Positions 58,675-64,000 of a DNA stretch of 64,000 nt are shown one piece after another. Under the pieces are notes generated by a model. The model saw only the letters and a list, made by a program, of their open reading frames with translations. It was not told where the DNA came from and did not search any database. The position numbers and the translations under genes were made by a program. Source of the stretch: Thalassotalea euphylliae (GTDB lineage Bacteria > Pseudomonadota > Gammaproteobacteria > Enterobacterales > Alteromonadaceae); the NCBI RefSeq assembly GCF_003390375.1, contig NZ_QUOT01000001.1:4092001-4156000 (forward strand), written 5' to 3'. The first letter of the stretch is position 1; the number at the start of each line of letters is the position of its first letter.

Positions 58675-59859
58675 ATGTCAGTGTCAGATCCCGTAGTAAT
58701 TGTTTCAGCAACGCGCACGCCAATGGGCGGTTTTCAAGGTTCATTATCATCAGTTACCGCGCCACAATTAGGTAGTGTCGCGATTAAAGCGGCGGTTGAG
58801 CAAGCTGGTTTAGGCTCAGATCAAGTCGATGAAGTTGTGATGGGCTGTGTGTTACCGGCTGGCTTAAAACAGGCACCTGCGCGTCAAGCAGCCTTAGGTG
58901 CTGGCCTTGCGCAATCAACACTCGCCAATACCATTAACAAAGTGTGTGGCTCAGGCATGAAGTCGGTCATGGATGTTCATGATTCATTATTGGTTGGCTC
59001 GATTGACGTTGCCGTGGCTGGTGGCATGGAAAGCATGTCAAACGCACCTTACATGTTGCCAAAAGCACGTGGCGGCATGCGCATGGGACATGGTCAAGTG
59101 ATTGATCATATGATGATGGATGGTCTTGAAAATGCGAACGATAGCGTCGCAATGGGTTGTTTTGCGCAATCAATGGCCGATGATGAAAATTATACTCGTG
59201 AAGCCATGGACGAATACGCGATTCGCTCCTTATCTCGCGCTAATGCTGCGATTGAATCTGGTGCATTTACCAATGAAATTTCGCCAGTGACAGTTTCATC
59301 TCGTCGCGGTGATACGATTGTCGATACCGACGAGCAACCGGGTAATGCTCTCCCAGAGAAAATTCCTTCATTGCGTCCAGCATTTAAAAAAGACGGCACA
59401 GTGACCGCTGCTAACTCTAGCTCAATTTCAGATGGCGCTGCAGCGTTAGTGCTAATGAAGCAATCAGAAGCTGAAAAGCGCGGCCTAACACCGATTTGTA
59501 AAATTGTCGCTCATGCTACACACGCGCAAGCGCCAGAAGAATTTACTGCTGCTCCTGTTGGTGCCATGAGTAAATTATTAGATCGCGCTGGTTGGTCAGT
59601 TGCTGATGTTGATTTATTTGAAATTAACGAAGCCTTTGCCATGGTGGCCATGCTAGGTATTGATAAATTGGGCCTAGATATTGAAAAAGTGAATATCAAT
59701 GGCGGTGCTTGCGCACTGGGTCACCCATTAGGTGCAAGTGGTGCGCGCATTATGGTTACGCTAATTCACGCGTTAAAAAATAAAGGCTTATCAAAAGGCG
59801 TGGCATCACTATGTATTGGTGGCGGTGAAGCAACCGCAATTGCATTGGAAATGTTCTAG
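58675..59859 (+). CDS. Acetyl-CoA C-acyltransferase (thiolase)
   Basis: A 394-residue thiolase that splits 3-ketoacyl-CoA: acetoacetyl-CoA from leucine and 2-methylacetoacetyl-CoA from isoleucine. Seen: SATRTPMGGFQGSLSSV, the nucleophile NTINKVCGSGMKSVMD (Cys about residue 91), VAGGMESMSNAPYML, ANSSSISDGAAALVLM, DLFEINEAFAMVAML, and the active-site His/Cys pair NINGGACALGHPLGASGARI and SLCIGGGEATAIALE. The start has AAGTGGAGACTAGGTT upstream. In the ivd cluster of Shewanella a thiolase heads the isoleucine/valine operon (IvdA), which it matches here. Its stop overlaps the end of an opposite-strand ORF. Confidence 0.94.
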   Translation: MSVSDPVVIVSATRTPMGGFQGSLSSVTAPQLGSVAIKAAVEQAGLGSDQVDEVVMGCVLPAGLKQAPARQAALGAGLAQSTLANTINKVCGSGMKSVMDVHDSLLVGSIDVAVAGGMESMSNAPYMLPKARGGMRMGHGQVIDHMMMDGLENANDSVAMGCFAQSMADDENYTREAMDEYAIRSLSRANAAIESGAFTNEISPVTVSSRRGDTIVDTDEQPGNALPEKIPSLRPAFKKDGTVTAANSSSISDGAAALVLMKQSEAEKRGLTPICKIVAHATHAQAPEEFTAAPVGAMSKLLDRAGWSVADVDLFEINEAFAMVAMLGIDKLGLDIEKVNINGGACALGHPLGASGARIMVTLIHALKNKGLSKGVASLCIGGGEATAIALEMF

Positions 59860-60200
59860 TTTTTTAAAGCACTTTTTATAGCACTTATTATAACGTAAAG
59901 GTTAAGCCAGTGGCTGCTAATTAAAGCGTAGCCAATAATAAAAACAATAACGCTGGCTTGGCTAATAACGCTGATCATCAATAGATATAACTGATGATTA
60001 GTATAAATAAGCAATAAACGTAAACAACCGAAATACATTACAACAGGCTTTTTTAACACTTGCTTAGGCAATGGCAGCGCTACTGTTAAAGGTATCGCCA
60101 TCAGCCAAAACCCAAAGAAGAATACGAACAGAACCAAAATAAATTGGTCGAACAAGCAATTGTTAAAGAGCACAAACAGCGGATTAACTGTCGGCAACAC
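59856..60200 (-). CDS. Possible small membrane protein on the opposite strand
   Basis: A 114-residue frame from GTG 60200, overlapping the thiolase stop by 4 bp. It has three or four hydrophobic stretches (LFVLFNNCLFDQFILVLFVF, FGFWLMAIPLTVALPLP, YLLMISVISQASVIVFIIG, LNLYVIISAIKSALKN), with a basic KQVLKK loop between. It has the look of a membrane protein but no recognised family, a non-ATG start and no strong ribosome-binding site. It fills the 488-bp gap between thiolase and acyl-CoA dehydrogenase, where the plus strand has no gene. It could be chance coding in AT-rich DNA. Confidence 0.4.
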   Translation of the reverse strand: MLPTVNPLFVLFNNCLFDQFILVLFVFFFGFWLMAIPLTVALPLPKQVLKKPVVMYFGCLRLLLIYTNHQLYLLMISVISQASVIVFIIGYALISSHWLNLYVIISAIKSALKN

Positions 60201-60347
60201 AAATAGAGCGCTTGAATTAGTGTGCTTTATTGTTGATGCCTAACTTTTGGCACCCAGTTTCTAGTGCTAGCGATTAGCAACAATTCTGGGGCTGATGACA
60301 CTGAGCCAATAGTGAAGGTTACTCCGCGAATTACCGAGGAACTTTTT

Positions 60348-61505
60348 GTGAATTTTAACCTGACCGAAGATCAGCAGGCATTTTCTGATACTGCCAAGCA
60401 ATTTGCCGATGCTGAATTGGCACCTTATGCAGCCAAGTGGGATGCCGAGCATATTTTTCCTAAAAACGTGATTACTCGCGCTGGTGAACTTGGCTTTTGT
60501 GGCTTATACACGCCAGAAGAGGCTGGCGGCTTAGGCTTGAGCCGATTAGATTCTGCGATCATTTTCGAACAACTTGCGATGGGCTGCACCGCAACCACGG
60601 CGATGATGACCATTCATAATATGGCGACTTGGATGATTGCCAGCTGGGGTAAAGATGCACTCAAACAAGCGTGGTGTCCAAGCTTAGTAACAGGCGAAAA
60701 GCTAGCCTCCTATTGTTTAACTGAACCGGGTGCTGGTTCTGATGCGGCATCGCTTCGCACCTCAGCCAAACGCGACGGCGATGATTACCTTATTAATGGT
60801 ACTAAGATGTTTATCTCTGGTGCCGGTGAAACGGACATTTTAGTGGTCATGGCTCGCACTGGTGGCGAAGGTGCCGCGGGTATATCGGCAATCGCCATTC
60901 CAGCTGATACCGACGGCATTATTTATGGCAAGTCGGAAGAAAAGCTCGGCTGGAATGCCCAGCCAACCAAGCAAATTACCTTTGATAACGTCAGAGTTCC
61001 GGTTGAAAACTTGCTCGGTGAAGAAGGTGAAGGCTTTAAATTTGCCATGAAAGGGCTTGATGGTGGCCGCATTAATATTGCCGTTTGCTCTATAGGCACA
61101 GCCCAGCAAGCACTTAATACCGCGATGAGTTATATGCAAGAACGTGAACAATTTGGCAAGCCTATCGCAGCTTTTCAAGGTTTACAGTTCAAACTGGCGG
61201 ACATGGCAACTGAACTAGTCGCTGCTCGTCAAATGGTCAGGCTGGCGGCATTTAAACTAGATAATAACGATCCAGAAAAAACAGCGTATTGCGCAATGGC
61301 AAAGCGTTTTGCCACTGATATCGGCTTTAAAGTTTGTGATGCTGCGCTGCAAATTCACGGTGGCTATGGTTATATCAAAGAATACCCGCTGGAACGCCAT
61401 TTTAGAGATGTGCGTGTTCATCAAATTTTAGAAGGTACTAATGAAATTATGCGTGTCATTATCGCCCGTCGGTTATTGGCCGAAGGCTCAGGTCAATTGC
61501 TCTAA
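60348..61505 (+). CDS. Acyl-CoA dehydrogenase (isobutyryl-CoA/short branched chain type)
   Basis: A 385-residue flavoprotein. The start is GTG 60348 (MNFNLTEDQQAFSDTAKQFA) with GAGG 8 nt upstream; the frame is open to 60264 but the earlier part is not family-like. Seen: LGFCGLYTPEEAGGLGLSRLD, CLTEPGAGSDAASLRTSAKRDGD, KMFISGAGETDILVVMART, LDGGRINIAVCSIGTAQQALNT, DAALQIHGGYGYIKEYPLERHFRDVRVHQILEGTNEIMRVII, where the Glu of LEGTNEIM is the likely catalytic base. It fits IvdC/AcdH, converting isobutyryl-CoA to methacrylyl-CoA. Confidence 0.93.
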   Translation: MNFNLTEDQQAFSDTAKQFADAELAPYAAKWDAEHIFPKNVITRAGELGFCGLYTPEEAGGLGLSRLDSAIIFEQLAMGCTATTAMMTIHNMATWMIASWGKDALKQAWCPSLVTGEKLASYCLTEPGAGSDAASLRTSAKRDGDDYLINGTKMFISGAGETDILVVMARTGGEGAAGISAIAIPADTDGIIYGKSEEKLGWNAQPTKQITFDNVRVPVENLLGEEGEGFKFAMKGLDGGRINIAVCSIGTAQQALNTAMSYMQEREQFGKPIAAFQGLQFKLADMATELVAARQMVRLAAFKLDNNDPEKTAYCAMAKRFATDIGFKVCDAALQIHGGYGYIKEYPLERHFRDVRVHQILEGTNEIMRVIIARRLLAEGSGQLL

Positions 61506-61567
61506 GCATTCATTTCGCGATTTTTATTAGGTACCTTTAATTATGAATCCCTTTTTAGGAAGTTTGT

Positions 61568-62707
61568 ATGTCAGATGTAGTGCTATTTGAAACACTCAAT
61601 TGTGTAAACGGTAAAGCGATAGGCGTTGCGACCCTCAATGCAGAAAAATCGCTTAATGCCTTAAGCGGTGAAATGATTGCGGCTTTATATCCGCAGCTAC
61701 TTGCTTGGCAGCAAGACAACACTATTGCTGCTGTTTTATTGCAGGGAAATGGTGAAAAGGCGTTTTGTGCGGGCGGTGATATCGTCAAGCTTTACCGTGA
61801 AATGTGTAACCACCCAGATGCGTATGCGCCAGAAGTTGAAGCGTATTTTGCCAACGAATATCGGCTTGACCACCTCATTCACACATTCGGTAAGCCTTTT
61901 ATGGTGTGGGGCAATGGTATTGTCATGGGTGGCGGCCTAGGAATGATGGTCGGCGGTAGTCATCGTATTGTCACTGAAACCAGTCGAATAGCCATGCCGG
62001 AAATCAGTATTGGTTTGTTGCCTGATGTTGGCGGTACAAAGTTCTTAAACGAAATGCCAGACAACTGCGGGTTGTTTTTAGGGCTGACTGGCGCATCAAT
62101 TAATGCTGCCGATGCTAAGTACACGCATCTAGCTGACTTTTTTATGTTAGCAGCGCAAAAAAGTGCGCTATTAGATAAGTTAATGACCACACATTGGAGC
62201 GATACGGCTGCTGACAACCACAAATTGTTAAGTTCACTGATAAGTGAATTTGAGCAAGCTGCACAGCCATCACTGCCAGTGTCTCCAGTTCAAGAACACA
62301 AAGCGCTTATTAACCAAGTCACCTCTGCAAATACCTTATCCGAAATTGTTAACGATATTGTTAATTATCCAATTGAAGATAAGTGGTTTAACAGAGCGCA
62401 AGCTGCGCTTAAACACGGCAGCGCGATTAGCGCACACTTAGTCTATCGCCAATTGCGTGAAGGTAAGGGAATGTCGCTTGCTGATTGCTACCGTTTTGAG
62501 TTGGGGCTAACCGTTAAGGGCGGCAAATATGGAGAGTTCCAAGAGGGCGTTCGCGCTTTGCTTGTTGATAAAGACAATCAGCCAAACTGGCAGTTTGACT
62601 CTATTGCGTCTGTCGACAATGACGTTATCGATTGGTTTTTTTCTCCACCTTGGTCAGCATCAGAACATCCGCTGCTTGATTTAGGGAAATCAGAACAAAA
62701 TTTATAG
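61568..62707 (+). CDS. 3-hydroxyisobutyryl-CoA hydrolase (enoyl-CoA hydratase/isomerase family)
   Basis: A 379-residue crotonase-fold thioesterase. The length is that of the HIBYL-CoA hydrolase (ECH_2) type, longer than the 260-residue hydratases. Seen: ATLNAEKSLNALSGEMI, GEKAFCAGGDIVKLYREM, KPFMVWGNGIVMGGGLGMMVGGSHRIVTETSRIAMPE, ISIGLLPDVGGTKFLNEM, and a C-terminal helical part SLADCYRFELGLTVKGGKYGEFQEGVRALLVDKD. It hydrolyses 3-hydroxyisobutyryl-CoA in valine degradation, corresponding to IvdE. Its product is the substrate of MmsB just downstream. Confidence 0.92.
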   Translation: MSDVVLFETLNCVNGKAIGVATLNAEKSLNALSGEMIAALYPQLLAWQQDNTIAAVLLQGNGEKAFCAGGDIVKLYREMCNHPDAYAPEVEAYFANEYRLDHLIHTFGKPFMVWGNGIVMGGGLGMMVGGSHRIVTETSRIAMPEISIGLLPDVGGTKFLNEMPDNCGLFLGLTGASINAADAKYTHLADFFMLAAQKSALLDKLMTTHWSDTAADNHKLLSSLISEFEQAAQPSLPVSPVQEHKALINQVTSANTLSEIVNDIVNYPIEDKWFNRAQAALKHGSAISAHLVYRQLREGKGMSLADCYRFELGLTVKGGKYGEFQEGVRALLVDKDNQPNWQFDSIASVDNDVIDWFFSPPWSASEHPLLDLGKSEQNL

Positions 62708-62847
62708 CGCAGGCTTGTTAAACACTTAATAAGAAAAACAAAAAAATTAAAGCCAGCAACATTATTACAAGAAAAGCTGATGTGGCCTAATGCACTTAAG
62801 ACAAATGGTAACACAGCAAGGCACAATAAAGTGCAAGGAGGTTCATA

Positions 62848-63762
62848 ATGGCAATAAAAATCGCCTTTATAGGCTTAGGTAACATGGGCGGGCCTATGGC
62901 TATTAACTTGGTCGAAGCGGGGCGCGAAAATGGTAACAAGGTGTGCGTTTACGACTTATCCGCACAAGCTGTGGTTGATGTGGTGGAGCATGGAGCAGCC
63001 ACAGCTGTCTCTGCTAGTAAAGCCGTTGATGATGCTGATGTGATTATTTCTATGCTGCCTGCGGGCAAGCATGTTGAGCAACTATACCTAAGCGAAGGTG
63101 AAGGGCTTATTCACCGCATCAAGCCAGGCGCTTTGGTAATTGATTCGTCAACCATAGATGCAACCACGGCGAAGAAAGTGGCGAGGACGCTTGCTGAGCA
63201 GGGCATTGATTTTATCGATGCACCAGTATCTGGCGGCGTTGGCGGCGCGAAAGCAGGTACCTTAAGTTTTATGGTCGGTGGAACTGTTGAGAGCTTTACC
63301 CGAGCTGAGCCTATTCTTTCGCAAATGGGCAAAAACATCTTCCACGCTGGCGAACATGGCGCAGGACAAGTTGCCAAAGTGTGCAATAACATGCTGTTGT
63401 CAGTATTGATGGTGGGTACGTCAGAAGCGCTGCAACTTGGCATCGCCAATGGCCTAGATCCAAAAGTGCTATCCAATATTATGAGTAAATCATCAGGCAG
63501 TAATTGGACGCTTGATGTCTACAACCCTTGTCCTGATGTCATGGCAAATGTGCCTGCGTCTAATGATTATCAAGGCGGCTTTATGGTCGATTTGATGGCG
63601 AAAGATTTAGGGTTAGCAATGGAGACAGCGCTAGCTAGCAAATCATCAACGCCGATGGGCGCACTCGCCAGAAGCTTATATGCGATGCATGCGCAAGCCG
63701 GAAATGGTGGAATAGACTTTTCCAGTATCTTTAAAATTTTTGAGCAAAACCAGAACAATTAA
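62848..63762 (+). CDS. mmsB: 3-hydroxyisobutyrate dehydrogenase
   Basis: A 304-residue beta-hydroxyacid dehydrogenase. Seen: the NAD-binding start KIAFIGLGNMGGPMAINLVEAG, DDADVIISMLPAGKHVEQLYL, the substrate-binding motif FIDAPVSGGVGGAKAGTLSFMVGG, and AGQVAKVCNNMLLSVLMVGTSEAL with the catalytic Lys. It oxidises 3-hydroxyisobutyrate to methylmalonate semialdehyde. The ribosome-binding site AAGGAGGTTCATA is near ideal. The next enzyme in the pathway, MmsA, is not found in this window. It is followed by an SDR gene 18 bp later. Confidence 0.95.
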   Translation: MAIKIAFIGLGNMGGPMAINLVEAGRENGNKVCVYDLSAQAVVDVVEHGAATAVSASKAVDDADVIISMLPAGKHVEQLYLSEGEGLIHRIKPGALVIDSSTIDATTAKKVARTLAEQGIDFIDAPVSGGVGGAKAGTLSFMVGGTVESFTRAEPILSQMGKNIFHAGEHGAGQVAKVCNNMLLSVLMVGTSEALQLGIANGLDPKVLSNIMSKSSGSNWTLDVYNPCPDVMANVPASNDYQGGFMVDLMAKDLGLAMETALASKSSTPMGALARSLYAMHAQAGNGGIDFSSIFKIFEQNQNN

Positions 63763-63779
63763 AGTAGAAACGATTAACT

Positions 63780-64000
63780 ATGAATGTAGAGAATAAAACC
63801 ATAGTCATCACCGGTGGTGGCCAAGGGCTCGGGCGTGCTATTGCAGTCAATTTAGCTGAGCAAGGAGCAAAGTTAGCACTCATTGATTTAGATGCTGAGC
63901 TATTACAAGAAACAGTTACCTTAGTGGAGCAAGCGGGGTCTTCGGCTAAGCCTTATATTGCTAATGTCACCATTGAATCTGATGTAGAAGCCGTGTTTGA
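63780..64000 (+). CDS. SDR family oxidoreductase, N-terminal part (runs off window end)
   Basis: An open frame from ATG 63780 (MNVENKTIVITGGGQGLGRA) to the window edge, 73 codons. It has the classical cofactor loop TGGGQGLG, then IAVNLAEQGAKLALIDLD, with Asp at the end of the second strand favouring NAD(H). In the Shewanella ivd operon the last gene (IvdG) is an SDR acting as 3-hydroxy-2-methylbutyryl-CoA dehydrogenase for isoleucine, and this gene sits in the same place after mmsB. The catalytic Ser, Tyr and Lys are outside the window. Confidence 0.85.
   Translation, partial: MNVENKTIVITGGGQGLGRAIAVNLAEQGAKLALIDLDAELLQETVTLVEQAGSSAKPYIANVTIESDVEAVF

Noticed and set aside
1..64000. tRNA/rRNA genes, CRISPR arrays, toxin-antitoxin pairs, restriction or phage defence genes
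   Set aside because: None could be supported: no regularly spaced repeats, no tRNA-like cloverleaf noticed, no recognisable defence protein families among the coding regions.

Overview
The window looks like a chromosome segment of a marine gammaproteobacterium of the order Alteromonadales, most likely Colwelliaceae (Thalassotalea/Colwellia type). This is inferred from the gene content (trpC-trpF fusion, rnm-yciO-scpAB-rluB synteny, LiuR-type leucine catabolism, S46 and M28 secreted peptidases, DUF3012/DUF3718 proteins, pntAB) and from moderately AT-rich codon use. No rRNA or tRNA gene, CRISPR array, prophage or replication origin was seen. Most of the window is core metabolism and housekeeping.

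Layout. 1-2.2 kb: the 5' part of a TonB-dependent receptor gene (minus strand), a 264-bp MITE-like element directly upstream of it, a small DUF3012 lipoprotein and a CHMI-like tautomerase. 2.3-4.4 kb: a DUF4397 lipoprotein and a DUF4124 protein. 4.5-12.9 kb (minus): a complete tryptophan operon, trpL - DAHP synthase - trpE - trpG - trpD - trpCF - trpB - trpA. It is headed by a 3-deoxy-7-phosphoheptulonate synthase gene and preceded by a classical attenuator whose 18-residue leader peptide has three consecutive Trp codons. 12.9-21.7 kb (plus): rnm, yciO, scpA, scpB, rluB, rnd, ycgL, an MltB-like transglycosylase, a FAH-family (YcgM-like) protein and ycgN.

21.7-29.8 kb is the accessory part. 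It has two short-chain dehydrogenases, a PQ-loop-like membrane protein, an M28 peptidase, a GcvA-like LysR regulator and two different IS3-family elements. The first IS (22456-23715) is intact, with a 3-bp target duplication and an A6G frameshift site. The second (28460-29689) has no target duplication and abuts the 3' remnant of a destroyed gene.

29.8-49.1 kb: a DsbB-like protein with one CxxC pair only, gamma-carbonic anhydrase, pntAB, an S46 peptidase, yjdM, an AGCS symporter, a SpoIIAA-like protein, an isochorismatase-family hydrolase beside a GlxA-type regulator, a DEAD-box helicase, a diguanylate cyclase, a CPA2 antiporter, a patatin-like phospholipase, a DUF3718 protein, and proteins of unknown function at 42.3 and 48.3 kb.

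49.4-64 kb is a branched-chain amino acid catabolic locus. The minus-strand operon liuR-liuA-liuB-liuC-liuD-liuE-scoA-scoB takes isovaleryl-CoA (from leucine) to acetoacetate and on to acetoacetyl-CoA. Divergent from it, a plus-strand group (thiolase, acyl-CoA dehydrogenase, 3-hydroxyisobutyryl-CoA hydrolase, mmsB, SDR) serves valine/isoleucine. Two matching 16-bp near-palindromes lie in the divergent region, one in front of each operon, which suggests that LiuR controls both arms. I did not see a wholly new multi-gene system. The items most worth following up are the attenuated DAHP synthase-trp operon, the dual LiuR-like sites with a gap where mmsA would be expected, the MITE that displaces a TonB-receptor promoter, and the IS-scarred accessory block.
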